A DNA stretch of 64,000 nt, taken from positions 43,717 through 107,716 of the forward strand of contig NZ_JAQWFR010000016.1 in assembly GCF_029238675.1 (NCBI RefSeq), written 5' to 3'. The first letter of the stretch is position 1. Every line of letters starts with the position of its first letter. Both the position numbers and the translations under genes were made by a program. The notes under the pieces were generated by a model. That model was not told where the DNA came from. It made no database searches and worked only from the letters and a program-made list of their open reading frames with translations. This document shows, piece after piece, positions 1 to 10,061 of the stretch. Source of the stretch: Oceanicoccus sp. (GTDB lineage: Bacteria > Pseudomonadota > Gammaproteobacteria > Pseudomonadales > Dasaniaceae).

Positions 1-1
1 T

Positions 2-247
2 TATGACTTACCCGATGACGACGATGACTATATTCACCGCATAGGCCGAACCGGTAGGGCGGGTGCCAGTGGTGAGGCGGTTTCTTTGGTTTCTAAAGAT
101 GATTTCAAACGACTCTGCGCGATTGAGCGGCGTTTGGACCATTTGATAGAAAGAAGGGAAATTGAAGGTTTTGAGGCCAGCAAAGTCGTGCCTGTTTCTA
201 TTCTAAATTATGTAAAGAAGGACAGTAAGAAGTCCTATAACATTTAA
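2..247 (+). CDS. DEAD-box RNA helicase, C-terminal fragment
   Basis: The window opens inside this gene; 81 codons and the stop remain. The fragment carries helicase motif VI ([10 protein letters not shown], about residues 12-21), the arginine-finger motif of superfamily 2 RNA helicases, then a short tail ([15 protein letters not shown]) like that seen after the RecA2 domain in RhlE-type proteins. Such enzymes unwind short RNA duplexes with ATP in RNA turnover or ribosome assembly. The fragment is too short to name the subfamily firmly; RhlE-like is a best guess. It ends 22 bp before the kinase gene. Confidence 0.85.
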   Translation, partial: YDLPDDDDDYIHRIGRTGRAGASGEAVSLVSKDDFKRLCAIERRLDHLIERREIEGFEASKVVPVSILNYVKKDSKKSYNI

Positions 248-269
248 ATCAATTAACGAGAGTAAAAAA

Positions 270-1256
270 ATGGCGAAATACCACGTATATGGACTCGGTG
301 CAGCACTAGTGGATACCGAAATTGACGTTACTGATAGTGATCTGGACACCTTTCAAATTGAAAAAGGCCTGATGACATTGGTTGATGAAAACCGTCAGCA
401 TGAACTGATCGATAACCTGAAAGGCCACTTAGTCCATTCAAAACGCACCAGCGGTGGTTCCGCCTGTAATAGCGTTGTAGCGGCCAGCAGCTTTGGTGCC
501 AGCGCTTACTATTCTTGTAAAGTCGCCAATGATGAAAATGGTGATTTTTACTTGAACGATTTAAAAGTGACCGGAGTAGATACCGATTTCGACGGCGACA
601 AAGTTGACGGTATTACCGGTAAATGCCTGGTAATGATCACACCGGATGCTGAACGCACTATGAATACCTACCTGGGTGTGAGTGAAACCTTGTCAGACAT
701 TGACCTTAACCAAGCCGCTTTGGTCAATTCGGAGTACGTATACTTTGAAGGTTACCTGGTGACTTCTGACACTGGTCGTGCGGCCGCCATCAAAGCGCGC
801 CAGTTGGCAGAGCAGAGTAATGTTAAAACGGCTATCAGCCTTTCTGATCCAGGTATGGTGCAATTCTTTAAGCCCGGCTTACAGGAAATGATTGGCGAAG
901 GTGTTGATCTTTTATTTTGCAACAAAGACGAAGCGTTAGGCTGGGCTGAAACGCAAAATATTGACGAAGCCATTGCAGCGATTAAACAAGTGGCTAAAAC
1001 ATTTGCCATCACACTTGGAGCAGACGGCGCTGTAGTGTTTGATGGTAATGAGCTAATCACTATCAAACCCTATGCGGTTAAAGCGGTTGATACCAATGGC
1101 GCAGGCGATATGTTTGCCGGAGCCTTTATTTACGGTATTACCCACGGCATGTCTTTTGCGCAAGCCGGTGACCTGGCAAGCAAGGCGGCGGCCCAGGTTG
1201 TTTCTGGTTATGGCCCTCGCTTAAGTGTTGATGCGCATAAGGCGCTGTTAGCCTAG
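270..1256 (+). CDS. PfkB-family kinase, probably adenosine kinase-like
   Basis: This 328-residue protein is a ribokinase/PfkB-family kinase that phosphorylates a sugar or nucleoside with ATP in the cytoplasm. It has the N-terminal glycine motif (GLGAALVD, about residue 9), the GGSACN motif (about 63-68) that contacts the substrate, and the C-terminal signature DTNGAGDMFAGA (about 273-284) holding the catalytic Asp and the anion hole. Length and motifs match proteins commonly annotated as adenosine kinase in gammaproteobacteria; the substrate cannot be proved from sequence. A GAGAG stretch lies about 9 nt before the ATG. The stop is one base from the end of the convergent MFS gene. Confidence 0.85.
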   Translation: MAKYHVYGLGAALVDTEIDVTDSDLDTFQIEKGLMTLVDENRQHELIDNLKGHLVHSKRTSGGSACNSVVAASSFGASAYYSCKVANDENGDFYLNDLKVTGVDTDFDGDKVDGITGKCLVMITPDAERTMNTYLGVSETLSDIDLNQAALVNSEYVYFEGYLVTSDTGRAAAIKARQLAEQSNVKTAISLSDPGMVQFFKPGLQEMIGEGVDLLFCNKDEALGWAETQNIDEAIAAIKQVAKTFAITLGADGAVVFDGNELITIKPYAVKAVDTNGAGDMFAGAFIYGITHGMSFAQAGDLASKAAAQVVSGYGPRLSVDAHKALLA

Positions 1257-1257
1257 T

Positions 1258-2427
1258 TTAAGGATTCTGTTCGGAGGCAGCTGGCTGCCTACAGGCCCAG
1301 CCCAAATAAAAAGTACACAAAGCCAGTGCCACCAACCAGGCGGTTGAGAAGCCATAGAAATGCAATACAACACCGCCCAGTAACGGGCCTGTTACCCGTC
1401 CCCAGGCTGACATGGACGCGGTTGTTCCCATCATCTGTCCGCGAAAGCGCAAAGGTGTGCGTTTAGAGGTAATAGAATTAAGCATCGGCAGACAAAGCGA
1501 ACAACCTGTCACCGTCATACAAAAGGCTAAAATCATAAAGGGCATTGTGTTGGCAAAAGCTGCAACCAGAAATCCCAAACAGGCAAAACTGATACCCATT
1601 ATCAAGACGTTGATTTCACTCATACGAATAGATAGTGGACCAATGGCCTTCATCTGAATAACGGCAATTACCAAACCTTGAATACCAAATACGATACCGA
1701 CATCCCGCGGGCCCCAATCCAATAAGCTGGCCACCCATAGCGGAAACAGGAAGCTGATCATGCTAACGCAAGTGTTATGTAGGGTATATACCGAAGCCAG
1801 GATGGTGTTATGAGTTTCTTTTAGCATGGCAAGCAAAGACACTTTCTGGTGTTTGGCTTGCTCTGCGGTATGCTCTTCACGCTTTTCCAGTGTGATGGTT
1901 TCTTCAAGCAAGAAGAAACCGGCAACAATGGCCAACGTTGAAAGACCGGCGGCAACAAAGAAAGGAAGAGTATAAGACTCGCCATTGCCACTTAAAATAC
2001 CGCCCAGAGTTGGTCCAATCACCATACCCAGACCAAAAGCCGCACCAATCATCCCCATGCCTTTGGCGCGATTTTTTGGGGTAGTCAGATCGGCGATCAT
2101 GGCAGAGGCCACACCAAAGTTACCCGCCATCAAGCCGCCAAAGGCGCGCCAGAAATAAATTGCGGTTAGCGTGGTGGCAAAGGCCAGGCCAATATAAGAA
2201 ATTGCCGCGCCCGTTAAACAAATCAGGATAATAGGCTTGCGGCCAAAACGGTCACTTAAACGCCCCCAAAACGGCCCACAAAGGCCATTAAAGATAGAGT
2301 AGGTGGCGATAATCAGGCCAATTTCAAGGCTGGATGCACCCATATCCGGTGCCAGAAAAGGCAGGATAGGTATAACAATACCAAAGCCAATCAGGTCGAT
2401 CAGCACAGTTACAAACAGGAATTTCAT
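1258..2427 (-). CDS. TCR/Tet-like MFS transporter
   Basis: A 12-helix major facilitator protein of about 389 residues, most like the drug:H+ antiporter (TetA-like) group; such proteins export small molecules across the inner membrane using the proton gradient. Motif A (GRLSDRFGRKP) lies in the loop after helix 2, and a motif C-like GMVIGPTLGG sits in helix 5. I prefer the ATG at 2427 because the first helix (FLFVTVLIDLIGFGIV) follows directly, as in the family; a GTG at 2451 would add eight residues but has no visible ribosome site. It is convergent with the kinase and divergent from liuR. Substrate unknown. Confidence 0.82.
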   Translation of the reverse strand: MKFLFVTVLIDLIGFGIVIPILPFLAPDMGASSLEIGLIIATYSIFNGLCGPFWGRLSDRFGRKPIILICLTGAAISYIGLAFATTLTAIYFWRAFGGLMAGNFGVASAMIADLTTPKNRAKGMGMIGAAFGLGMVIGPTLGGILSGNGESYTLPFFVAAGLSTLAIVAGFFLLEETITLEKREEHTAEQAKHQKVSLLAMLKETHNTILASVYTLHNTCVSMISFLFPLWVASLLDWGPRDVGIVFGIQGLVIAVIQMKAIGPLSIRMSEINVLIMGISFACLGFLVAAFANTMPFMILAFCMTVTGCSLCLPMLNSITSKRTPLRFRGQMMGTTASMSAWGRVTGPLLGGVVLHFYGFSTAWLVALALCTFYLGWACRQPAASEQNP

Positions 2428-2564
2428 AAACAGGCTTCTTGGTTTAAACACTAGAAGCGCACTTTACTGATTTCCCTATCTTATGTATAGCCAGTGGTTA
2501 TTGCCAAAGTGTGTCGGTTAGTTTGTTGAGCAGGCGTTACTGTCAGCGGTTTTACTTCGTTTTG

Positions 2565-2593
2565 TTGACCTTTACGTTAACGTCAAGTAAGCT
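2565..2593 (+). promoter_or_regulatory. liuR-liuABCDE promoter with LiuR operator
   Basis: The near-perfect palindrome TTTACGTTAACGTCAA (2571-2586) lies between a -35-like TTGACC (2565-2570) and a weak -10-like TAAGCT (2588-2593), 17 bp apart. MerR-family regulators bind in the promoter spacer, and ACGTTAACGT-centred palindromes are the known LiuR type, so this is most likely the autoregulated operator of the liu operon. The start of transcription is inferred. Confidence 0.7.
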
Positions 2594-2636
2594 CCCCATT
2601 ATCAACTTTTAACAGGGTCTTTCCCCGTAGCTGAAT

Positions 2637-3017
2637 ATGCCTAAATCCAAGCAATACACAATCTCCGAGTTAGCCGCAGAGTTTGATATCACTACCCGCA
2701 CCATCCGCTTTTATGAGGAGAAGGGACTACTGGCCCCCGCCAGAAAGGGTACCAGCCGTGTCTATAGCGGTGCTGATCACACCAAATTAAAACTGATTTT
2801 AAGAGGCAAACGCCTCGGTTTTTCGCTGGAGGAAAGCGGCGAAATTATCCGCCTGTATGACCCGGCCCATGGCAACAAGGCACAGCTTAAAAAGCTGATG
2901 AAGGCAATACAGGTACGACGTGAGCAGTTGGAAGATCAGTTGGAAGATTTGCAACTGATGATGTCAGAGTTGGATCAGGTAGAACAGCGGGCGGCTGAAA
3001 CGCTTAAAAAACCCTAG
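2637..3017 (+). CDS. liuR: MerR-family regulator of leucine/isovalerate catabolism
   Basis: A 126-residue MerR-type regulator. The winged helix-turn-helix is at the N-terminus ([26 protein letters not shown], about residues 7-32, with the usual RFYE helix), followed by the wing and a C-terminal dimerisation coiled coil (about 85-118). There is no metal-binding Cys pattern, as expected for LiuR, which senses branched-chain acyl-CoA intermediates rather than metals. Its place as first gene before liuA, 35 bp upstream, and the palindrome in its own promoter support the assignment. It probably represses the operon until leucine or isovalerate breakdown intermediates accumulate. Confidence 0.88.
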   Translation: MPKSKQYTISELAAEFDITTRTIRFYEEKGLLAPARKGTSRVYSGADHTKLKLILRGKRLGFSLEESGEIIRLYDPAHGNKAQLKKLMKAIQVRREQLEDQLEDLQLMMSELDQVEQRAAETLKKP

Positions 3018-3052
3018 CTGAAGCTCCTAAAAACGCTAAAAGGACAGAGTCA

Positions 3053-4222
3053 ATGAATACCCCTTACCCCACCTTAAACTTTAACCTCGGCCAAGACATC
3101 GACATGCTTCGCGATGCGGCTTATAAGTTTTGCCAGGATGAAATAGCGCCCCGTGCACAAGCGATTGATGCGGACAATACCTTCCCCATGGACCTGTGGA
3201 AAAAAATGGGTGATATGGGTTTGTTAGGTATCACCGTTGATGAAGCCTATGGCGGCAGCAATATGGGCTATCTGGCCCATGCGGTAGTGATGGAAGAAAT
3301 TTCACGGGCTTCCGCTTCGGTGGGTTTATCCTACGGTGCCCATTCCAATTTATGCGTTAACCAGATTTTTAAAAACGGTACCGATGCGCAAAAAGAAAAA
3401 TACCTGCCCAAATTATGCTCCGGTGAACATATCGGCGCTTTGGCTATGTCCGAGCCCAATGCCGGTTCCGATGTGGTCAGCCTAAAATTAAAAGCCGAAA
3501 AGCAGGGCGATTGCTATATTCTGAACGGCAATAAAATGTGGATCACCAATGGCCCCGATGCCAACACCTATGTGATCTATGCCAAAACCGATAGTAGTGC
3601 CGGCTCCCGTGGAATTACCGCCTTCATTGTTGAACGTGATACCAAAGGTTTTAGCCAGCATCAAAAACTCGACAAACTGGGCATGCGTGGCTCTAACACC
3701 TGTGAACTGGTGTTCGAAAATGCCGAAGTTCCCGCAGAAAATATTCTGGGTAAAGAGGGTGGTGGTGTTGCGGTATTAATGAGCGGCCTGGATTTTGAAC
3801 GGGCCGTGCTGGCAGGCGGCCCCCTGGGTATTATGCAAGCCTGTATGGATCTGGTGGTCCCCTATATCCATGACCGCAAACAATTTAACCAAAGTATTGG
3901 TGAATTCCAATTAGTGCAGGGCAAAGTAGCGGATATGTATGCGGAGCTGGCCGCCTCCCGCGCTTATCTGTATGCCGTGGCCCAAGCCTGTGACCGCGGT
4001 CAGGAAAGCCGCAAAGATTGTGCGGGGGTGATTCTATTTGTCGCCGAGCGCGCCACACAAAAAGCGTTAGATTCCATTCAGTTACTCGGTGGCAATGGAT
4101 ATATCAATGAATTCCCCGCGGGTCGTTTATTGCGCGATGCCAAACTGTATGAAATTGGTGCCGGCACCTCGGAAATTCGTCGCATGTTAATTGGCCGTGA
4201 GTTATTCAACGAAACCCAATAA
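3053..4222 (+). CDS. liuA: Isovaleryl-CoA dehydrogenase
   Basis: An FAD-dependent acyl-CoA dehydrogenase of 389 residues that oxidises isovaleryl-CoA to 3-methylcrotonyl-CoA, passing electrons to ETF. Visible family signatures are [12 protein letters not shown] (about 130-141), WITNG (about 163-167) and the C-terminal [20 protein letters not shown]. The segment [12 protein letters not shown] (about 245-256) carries the glutamate that acts as catalytic base in isovaleryl-CoA dehydrogenases, unlike other acyl-CoA dehydrogenases whose base lies near the C-terminus. AGGA lies 8 nt before the ATG. First enzyme of the liu operon, 17 bp before liuB. Confidence 0.95.
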   Translation: MNTPYPTLNFNLGQDIDMLRDAAYKFCQDEIAPRAQAIDADNTFPMDLWKKMGDMGLLGITVDEAYGGSNMGYLAHAVVMEEISRASASVGLSYGAHSNLCVNQIFKNGTDAQKEKYLPKLCSGEHIGALAMSEPNAGSDVVSLKLKAEKQGDCYILNGNKMWITNGPDANTYVIYAKTDSSAGSRGITAFIVERDTKGFSQHQKLDKLGMRGSNTCELVFENAEVPAENILGKEGGGVAVLMSGLDFERAVLAGGPLGIMQACMDLVVPYIHDRKQFNQSIGEFQLVQGKVADMYAELAASRAYLYAVAQACDRGQESRKDCAGVILFVAERATQKALDSIQLLGGNGYINEFPAGRLLRDAKLYEIGAGTSEIRRMLIGRELFNETQ

Positions 4223-4239
4223 TTTTTAGGGAAAACAGG

Positions 4240-5856
4240 ATGCCCGCTATGCCTCTTATTCAATCAAAAATTAATACTCGCTCAGCAGAGTTTAAAGCCA
4301 ACACTGCACATATGCAGCTGCAGGTGGATGACCTGCGCCAGAAGCTGGAAACTATTAAACTGGGTGGAGGTGAAAAGTCCCGGCAGCGGCATCTGGCCCG
4401 GGGTAAATTACTGCCCCGTGATCGGGTGGCGGGTTTATTGGATCCCGGTTCGCCTTTTTTAGAAATTTCGCAGTTGGCCGCCATGAATGTTTACGATGAA
4501 GATGTCCACTGCGCTGGTGTTATCGCAGGTATTGGCAGAGTCAGCGGCCAGGAGTGCATGATTGTGGCTAATGATGCCACAGTAAAAGGTGGCAGTTATT
4601 ATCCTCTCACCGTAAAAAAACATGTACGGGCGCAAACCATTGCCGAGGAAAATAATTTGCCCTGTATTTATCTGGTAGATTCCGGCGGTGCCAATCTTCC
4701 CCGCCAGGATGATGTGTTTCCGGATCGCGAGCACTTTGGTCGTATCTTCTTTAACCAGGCCAATATGTCGGCGCAAAATATTCCGCAAATTGCTGTGGTG
4801 ATGGGATCTTGTACCGCCGGCGGTGCTTATGTTCCTTCTATGGCCGATGAATCCATCATTGTAAAACAGCAGGGCACCATCTTTCTTGGTGGGCCACCGT
4901 TGGTTAAAGCGGCCACCGGCGAAATAGTATCGGCAGAAGATTTAGGCGGAGCCGATGTTCATTGCCGCACCTCCGGTGTTGCCGATCATTTAGCGCAAAA
5001 CGACCACCATGCCTTAGAGCTGGCAAGAAATTCGGTGGCCAGGCTTAACCGCGTTAAACCGCTGGCCTTAGATGTAACAGAGCCTGTTGAACCGCTGTTT
5101 GATCGCCAGGAAATTTACGGCATTATCCCCAAAGACACGCGCCAGCCCTACGATGTTAGAGAGATTATTGCCCGCATTGTCGATGGCTCCGACTTTGATG
5201 AGTTTAAAGCCCTTTACGGTTCAACCCTGGTCTGTGGCTTTGCGCGTATTTCTGGCTACCCGATTGGTATAGTCGCCAATAACGGTATTTTATTTGGCGA
5301 GTCTGCACAAAAGGGTGCGCACTTTGTTGAACTCTGTGCACAGCGAAAAATCCCTCTTGTCTTCCTGCAAAATATCACCGGCTTTATGGTCGGCAAACAG
5401 TACGAAAATGATGGTATAGCCAAACATGGCGCCAAAATGGTCACCGCAGTCGCCACCGCAAAAGTGCCTAAATTTACCGTATTGATTGGCGGTTCTTTTG
5501 GCGCTGGCAACTACGGTATGTGTGGCAGGGCCTATGATCCACGCTTTATGTTTATGTGGCCCAATGCCCGCATATCAGTAATGGGTGGTGAACAGGCGGC
5601 GGGTGTACTAGCGCAAGTAAAGCGTGACCAAAAAACCAAGGCCGGTGAATCCTGGAGCGAGAGCGAAGAGGCTGAATTTAAGCAACCCATCATCGACAAC
5701 TACGAACGGCAAGGGCATCCCTATTATGCCTCAGCCCGACTGTGGGACGATGGTGTAATAGACCCGGCACAAACCCGTGAAGTATTGGCCCTTGCCATCT
5801 CAGCAAGCCTCAACAAAGAGGTGGAAGACACAAAATTTGGGGTATTCCGCATGTAA
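4240..5856 (+). CDS. liuB: Methylcrotonyl-CoA carboxylase, carboxyltransferase (beta) subunit
   Basis: This 538-residue carboxyltransferase moves CO2 from carboxybiotin on LiuD to 3-methylcrotonyl-CoA, giving 3-methylglutaconyl-CoA. It has the crotonase-type tandem fold: the N-terminal half carries [15 protein letters not shown] (about 188-202) and the C-terminal half carries the oxyanion-hole region [20 protein letters not shown] (about 417-436). Length equals that of known MCC beta subunits. A ribosome site (AGGGAAAACAGG) runs straight up to the chosen ATG; an internal ATG four codons later is less likely. A palindromic repeat separates it from liuC. Confidence 0.95.
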   Translation: MPAMPLIQSKINTRSAEFKANTAHMQLQVDDLRQKLETIKLGGGEKSRQRHLARGKLLPRDRVAGLLDPGSPFLEISQLAAMNVYDEDVHCAGVIAGIGRVSGQECMIVANDATVKGGSYYPLTVKKHVRAQTIAEENNLPCIYLVDSGGANLPRQDDVFPDREHFGRIFFNQANMSAQNIPQIAVVMGSCTAGGAYVPSMADESIIVKQQGTIFLGGPPLVKAATGEIVSAEDLGGADVHCRTSGVADHLAQNDHHALELARNSVARLNRVKPLALDVTEPVEPLFDRQEIYGIIPKDTRQPYDVREIIARIVDGSDFDEFKALYGSTLVCGFARISGYPIGIVANNGILFGESAQKGAHFVELCAQRKIPLVFLQNITGFMVGKQYENDGIAKHGAKMVTAVATAKVPKFTVLIGGSFGAGNYGMCGRAYDPRFMFMWPNARISVMGGEQAAGVLAQVKRDQKTKAGESWSESEEAEFKQPIIDNYERQGHPYYASARLWDDGVIDPAQTREVLALAISASLNKEVEDTKFGVFRM

Positions 5857-5875
5857 GCCCCCATCCACCGACCAA

Positions 5876-5926
5876 CGTCATTCCCGCCTTCGCGGGAATG
5901 ACGGAGTATTATTTGCGGGAATGACA
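5876..5926. repeat. Palindromic GTCATTCCCGC repeat, short form
   Basis: An inverted repeat (CGTCATTCCCG at 5876, CGGGAATGACG ending at 5903) around a short CCTTC-type centre, followed by an extra half-unit (GCGGGAATGAC, 5915-5925). It fills the liuB-liuC gap inside the operon, so its RNA would form a hairpin within the liu transcript. It belongs to the family also found at 9848, 16332, 41597, 44561 and 50179. Confidence 0.9.
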
Positions 5927-5957
5927 GAAAACACTTTAATCACATTAAGGAAAAATT

Positions 5958-6740
5958 ATGAACTTTGTAACAACCACCCTCGATAACCGCGGCGTTGCTA
6001 CAGTCACCTTAAATAATCCTGCAAAGCATAATGCTTTCGATGATGTGGTTATTGGTGAATTAACCGAGGCATTTAATACCCTAAACGACAATGCGGATGT
6101 GCGTGTTGTCGTTTTGGCCGCCAAAGGAAAAAATTTTTCCGCCGGCGCAGATCTGGGCTGGATGAAGCGAACCGCTAACTACAGCCGCGAGGAAAATATC
6201 GCCGATGCACAAGCGCTTGCCGGCATGCTAAAAACCTTAAACACGATGACCAAACCAACCATTGCCCGCATACAAGGTGCAGCCTTTGGTGGCGCAGTAG
6301 GCCTGGTGAGTTGTTGTGATATGGCGGTAGCGGCTGAGCGAGCCGTATTTAGTTTAAGCGAAGTAAAAATCGGTCTGATCCCCGCCACCATTAGCCCCTA
6401 TGTGATAGCCGCCATTGGCCAGCGTGCTGCCCGTCGATATTTTACAACTGCCGAACGATTTAGTGCCGCTGAGGCTTTAACATTGGGATTAGTATCAAAG
6501 CTTGTTAGCACCGAAGAAGAACTTGACCACGCTGTTACTGAATTAGTTAAGCAGTTATTAACCAGTGGGCCGCAAGCGGTAACAGCGGCCAAGCAATTAG
6601 CCTTTGATATGGACCGTGAAATTAGCGATCAGCTTATTGCGCAAACCTGCGAGCGTATTGCTGATATTCGCACTTCCCCTGAAGGGCAGGAAGGTCTTAC
6701 TGCCTTTTTGGAAAAACGTTCACCAGCTTGGGTGCAGTAG
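5958..6740 (+). CDS. liuC: Methylglutaconyl-CoA hydratase (enoyl-CoA hydratase family)
   Basis: A 260-residue crotonase-family enzyme that hydrates 3-methylglutaconyl-CoA to HMG-CoA. It shows the NFSAGADLGWMKR segment (about 55-67), the first half of the CoA/oxyanion site, and the second half IQGAAFGGAVGLVSCCDMAVA (about 105-125), then the SEVKIGLIPATISPYV stretch typical of the AUH/LiuC group. It follows a palindromic repeat after liuB, with AAGGAAAAATT just before the ATG, and ends 3 bp before liuD. Confidence 0.93.
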   Translation: MNFVTTTLDNRGVATVTLNNPAKHNAFDDVVIGELTEAFNTLNDNADVRVVVLAAKGKNFSAGADLGWMKRTANYSREENIADAQALAGMLKTLNTMTKPTIARIQGAAFGGAVGLVSCCDMAVAAERAVFSLSEVKIGLIPATISPYVIAAIGQRAARRYFTTAERFSAAEALTLGLVSKLVSTEEELDHAVTELVKQLLTSGPQAVTAAKQLAFDMDREISDQLIAQTCERIADIRTSPEGQEGLTAFLEKRSPAWVQ

Positions 6741-6743
6741 CCT

Positions 6744-8765
6744 ATGTCACAACACTACTTTAATAAAATTTTAATAGCCAACCGCGGTGAAATTGCTTGC
6801 CGGGTTATTCGCACTGCACGCAAACTCGGTATTAGCACCGTGGCGGTTTACAGTGATGCTGATAAAAATGCCTTGCATGTCAGTATGGCTGATGAAGCGA
6901 TACATATTGGTGGCGCCCCGTCGCGGGATTCTTATCTGGTTTACGAGCGCGTTATTGATGCCGCGAAAAAAACCGGCGCCGAAGCCATTCACCCCGGTTA
7001 CGGTTTTCTCTCAGAGAATGCCGAGTTTTGTAAAGCCTGTAAAGATAACGGCATTGTCTTTATCGGTCCCCCTGTTGCTGCTATTGAAGCGATGGGCTCC
7101 AAATCCGCCGCCAAAACTATTATGGAAAAAGCAGCAGTACCACTAGTGCCCGGTTATCACGGCGATGATCAAAGTCGCGATGTCCTTAAACAAGCCGCCG
7201 ATGATATGGGCTATCCGGTATTGTTAAAAGCGGTAGCTGGCGGTGGTGGCAAAGGTATGCGCCAGGTATGGAGTGAATCGGAATTTGATGAAGCACTGGC
7301 TGCTGCCAAACGCGAAGCCAACAACAGTTTTGGCAACGACGATATGCTGGTGGAAAAATATTTAACCCAACCCCGCCATGTTGAAATCCAAGTGTTTTGT
7401 GACCAGCATGGCAATGCTGTTTATTTATTTGAACGGGACTGCTCCGTACAGCGCCGTCACCAAAAGGTCATTGAAGAAGCACCAGCGCCCGGTATGACAG
7501 AAGCCTTACGCACAGCAATGGGAGCGGCGGCTATTCGTTCCGCACAGGCGATTAACTACGAAGGGGCGGGCACGGTAGAGTTTTTACTGGATAGCGATGG
7601 CTCATTTTATTTTATGGAAATGAACACACGCTTACAGGTGGAGCACCCTGTTACAGAAATGATTACCAGGCAGGACCTGGTTGAGTGGCAATTGCGTGTT
7701 GCCGCCGGTGAAGTACTGCCAGCCACACAGCAGGCATTATCATTAACAGGTCATGCTTTTGAAGCGCGTATTTATGCCGAAGATCCCGATAATGATTTTT
7801 TGCCAGCCACCGGCAGCTTGTCCTTTTTACAACCCCCGCAAAACTCTACGCATGTGCGAGTCGATACGGGTGTATTACAAGGCGATGAAGTCAGTGTCTA
7901 TTACGACCCGATGATAGCCAAACTGATTGTATGGGATGAAAATAGAGACAAGGCCCTGCAGCGATTAACCAAAGCGCTGAAGGAATATCGCATCAGCGGT
8001 ATAACGACCAATATTGACTTTCTTTATAACCTGGCCAATTCCCAGCCCTTCCGCGATGCAGATTTGGATACCGGCTTTATTGAAAAACACCACGAGGCCA
8101 TTTTCCATGCTGGCGCAGCGGATCTGGAAAAAGAATTACCGCTGGCCAGCCTTTACTTGATTCTGGAGCAACAACAACAGGCCCGGAAAAAACGCGCACA
8201 ATCCCACGATGCCAATTCACCCTGGTTTGATGCCAATGGCTGGCGTTTAAATGAAGCACCTGGCCACCGTTTTCAATTACAGATTCACCAACAGGTCTAC
8301 ACCGTTGTTGCAGAGCAATTGGGTACGGGATCAAACAGTCGTTACGCTATAACAGTTAACGGTAAAACCGTTTTGGCCCAGGGCCAGTTGCAAGGCACCG
8401 AACTTAGCGCCACCATTGATGGCCACCAATTGCGTGCATCGGTGGCTGCTTACGAGGGTAGCTATAGTCTTTATACCCAGCATAGCGCCTTAAGTTTTAG
8501 TGAGGTCAAACCCGACCTGGGCGATACCGATACGGGCACAGACAGCGGTGGTTTAAACGCGCCCATGAATGGTACCATGGTCGCCCTGTTAGTAGAGGCT
8601 GATGCAGCCGTGAAAAAAGACGATGCACTATTAGTGATGGAAGCGATGAAAATGGAACACACGATTCGCGCACCTGCTGATGGCAAGGTCATAGAATTTT
8701 ATTACCAGGCTGGGCAGCTAGTGGACGGTGGCGCCGAGCTCGTCAACTTTGAAGTGGTTGAGTAA
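6744..8765 (+). CDS. liuD: Methylcrotonyl-CoA carboxylase, biotin carboxylase/carrier (alpha) subunit
   Basis: A 673-residue biotin-containing subunit. Residues about 5-455 form biotin carboxylase: the N-terminal [19 protein letters not shown], the ATP-grasp glycine loop ([10 protein letters not shown], about 166-175), and the [14 protein letters not shown] catalytic stretch (about 291-304). The C-terminal biotinyl domain has the EAMKMEH motif, with the biotinylated Lys at about 636. It carboxylates biotin with bicarbonate and ATP and hands CO2 to LiuB. The length and the less conserved middle region (about 460-590) are those of MCC alpha rather than acetyl-CoA carboxylase. The start lies 3 bp after the liuC stop, so translation is probably coupled. 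Confidence 0.95.
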   Translation: MSQHYFNKILIANRGEIACRVIRTARKLGISTVAVYSDADKNALHVSMADEAIHIGGAPSRDSYLVYERVIDAAKKTGAEAIHPGYGFLSENAEFCKACKDNGIVFIGPPVAAIEAMGSKSAAKTIMEKAAVPLVPGYHGDDQSRDVLKQAADDMGYPVLLKAVAGGGGKGMRQVWSESEFDEALAAAKREANNSFGNDDMLVEKYLTQPRHVEIQVFCDQHGNAVYLFERDCSVQRRHQKVIEEAPAPGMTEALRTAMGAAAIRSAQAINYEGAGTVEFLLDSDGSFYFMEMNTRLQVEHPVTEMITRQDLVEWQLRVAAGEVLPATQQALSLTGHAFEARIYAEDPDNDFLPATGSLSFLQPPQNSTHVRVDTGVLQGDEVSVYYDPMIAKLIVWDENRDKALQRLTKALKEYRISGITTNIDFLYNLANSQPFRDADLDTGFIEKHHEAIFHAGAADLEKELPLASLYLILEQQQQARKKRAQSHDANSPWFDANGWRLNEAPGHRFQLQIHQQVYTVVAEQLGTGSNSRYAITVNGKTVLAQGQLQGTELSATIDGHQLRASVAAYEGSYSLYTQHSALSFSEVKPDLGDTDTGTDSGGLNAPMNGTMVALLVEADAAVKKDDALLVMEAMKMEHTIRAPADGKVIEFYYQAGQLVDGGAELVNFEVVE

Positions 8766-8767
8766 TA

Positions 8768-9664
8768 ATGAACTACCCAAAAAAAGTCCGTATCGTAGAA
8801 GTGGGGCCGCGGGATGGATTGCAAAATGAAAAGCAGCCTATCGACACAGCGACAAAAATTCAGCTGATTGAAAAACTGGCCAGTGCTGGAATTAGCTATT
8901 TAGAAGCCGGCGCTTTTGTAAACCCTAAATGGGTGCCACAAATGGCAGGCAGTGATGAAGTCTTTATCGGTGTTAAGCGTGCAAGCCATGTTACCTACGC
9001 CGCATTAGTGCCTAACCTGAAAGGCTTTGAGCGTGCGGTTGCGGTTAATGCCACTGAGGTTGCTGTTTTTTGCGCCGCCTCTGAAGCGTTCACCCAAAAA
9101 AATACCAACTGTTCCATCGACGAAAGTCTTGCCCGGGCAAACAGCGTTATCGATGCCGCCAAAGCTGCAAATATTCCGGTGCGGGGTTATATCTCTTGTG
9201 TGGTGGGCTGCCCCTATGAAGGTGATATCGCGCCGGAGAAAGTGACTTATATTGCCAAACGTTTATTGGCAATGGGTTGTTATGAAATTTCTTTGGGCGA
9301 TACCATCGGTGTCGGCACACCTGCCGCCGTAGCCACCCTGTTAGATGATCTCTTAACCGTCATTCCCGCCGCTCAACTGGCTGTACATTTTCACGATACC
9401 TACGGTCAGGCCCTGGCCAATATTTTAGTGGCCTTGCAAGCCGGCATTGCTGTGGTCGACAGTTCTGTTGCGGGTTTGGGCGGCTGCCCCTATGCCAAAG
9501 GTGCCTCGGGCAATGTTGCTACCGAAGACCTGGTCTATATGTTAGATGGCATGGCGATTGAAACAGGGGTTGATTTAGCGGCCCTGATTGATACTGGTAA
9601 TTGGATATCCGGGAAGCTGGGCAGAACATCCTCCTCCAGTGTGGCGCTGGCCAGTATTTCTTAA
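8768..9664 (+). CDS. liuE: Hydroxymethylglutaryl-CoA lyase
   Basis: A 298-residue TIM-barrel lyase that splits HMG-CoA into acetyl-CoA and acetoacetate, the last step of leucine degradation. It opens with [12 protein letters not shown] (about 11-22), which holds metal and substrate ligands, and has [12 protein letters not shown] (about 207-218) with the metal-binding histidines. The family signature [20 protein letters not shown] (about 235-254) contains the catalytic Cys. It starts two bases after liuD and is the last operon gene; no clear terminator follows before the tRNA on the other strand. Confidence 0.95.
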   Translation: MNYPKKVRIVEVGPRDGLQNEKQPIDTATKIQLIEKLASAGISYLEAGAFVNPKWVPQMAGSDEVFIGVKRASHVTYAALVPNLKGFERAVAVNATEVAVFCAASEAFTQKNTNCSIDESLARANSVIDAAKAANIPVRGYISCVVGCPYEGDIAPEKVTYIAKRLLAMGCYEISLGDTIGVGTPAAVATLLDDLLTVIPAAQLAVHFHDTYGQALANILVALQAGIAVVDSSVAGLGGCPYAKGASGNVATEDLVYMLDGMAIETGVDLAALIDTGNWISGKLGRTSSSSVALASIS

Positions 9665-9675
9665 TCATTTGCAAA

Positions 9676-9752
9676 TGGCCCGCCCTGCAGGAGTCGAACC
9701 TGCGGCCTTCCCCTTAGGAGGGGGACGCTCTATCCAGCTGAGCTAAGGGCGG
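9676..9752 (-). tRNA. tRNA-Arg (anticodon CCU)
   Basis: Read on the minus strand, 77 nt fold as a complete cloverleaf: acceptor CCGCCCT/AGGGCGG, D stem GCTC/GAGC, anticodon stem TCCCC/GGGGA around loop CTCCTAA (anticodon CCT, at 9716-9718), T stem GCAGG/CCTGC with loop TTCGACT, and an encoded 3' CCA. It decodes the rare AGG arginine codon. It lies convergent to liuE, 11 bp beyond its stop. Confidence 0.96.
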
Positions 9753-10061
9753 AATAAATAACTTCCCAAACAGGAAGGTCGCTGATTTTAAAATATTCTT
9801 CTTCTTCTGCCCAGTCCTGATTGATCTTATGACATTATCTGAAAGACCGTCATTCCCGCGAAGGCGGGAATCCAGCCTGCATGCTTATGCTGTTATTTCC
9901 GCTAAGGCGGAAATTTACAGCACTGGATTCCCGCCTTCGCGGGAATGACGGGGAGCGGGGGGAGCGGGAATGACTGTCCTGTGGGGTGTGAAGTTATCGA
10001 GGCTTGTTAGCGGTTTTATTCGTTGTTAGAGTGGGCAGCAAGCCTCCTTGAGAATAATACG
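9753..10061. other. Intergenic region between tRNA-Arg and arsS
   Basis: A 309-bp gap. It must hold the tRNA-Arg promoter (minus) and any promoter for the arsS operon, but I see no clear -35/-10 pair. Most of it is the palindromic element at 9848-9950 plus a trailing half-unit near 9963-9973. No supported open reading frame. Confidence 0.6.
9848..9950. repeat. Palindromic GTCATTCCCGC repeat, long composite form
   Basis: A 103-bp element. The outer arms are CGTCATTCCCGCGAAGGCGG and its complement at the far end; inside is a second hairpin (ATTTCCGC-TAA-GGCGGAAAT, near 9896-9914). The same nested design occurs at 41597-41699 and 50179-50281. It contains no open reading frame, so it resembles a REP doublet or MITE-like non-autonomous element. 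Confidence 0.9.

Noticed and set aside
5777..5986. Possible 69-codon gene between liuB and liuC
   Set aside because: It overlaps the end of liuB and runs through the palindromic repeat; no ribosome site.
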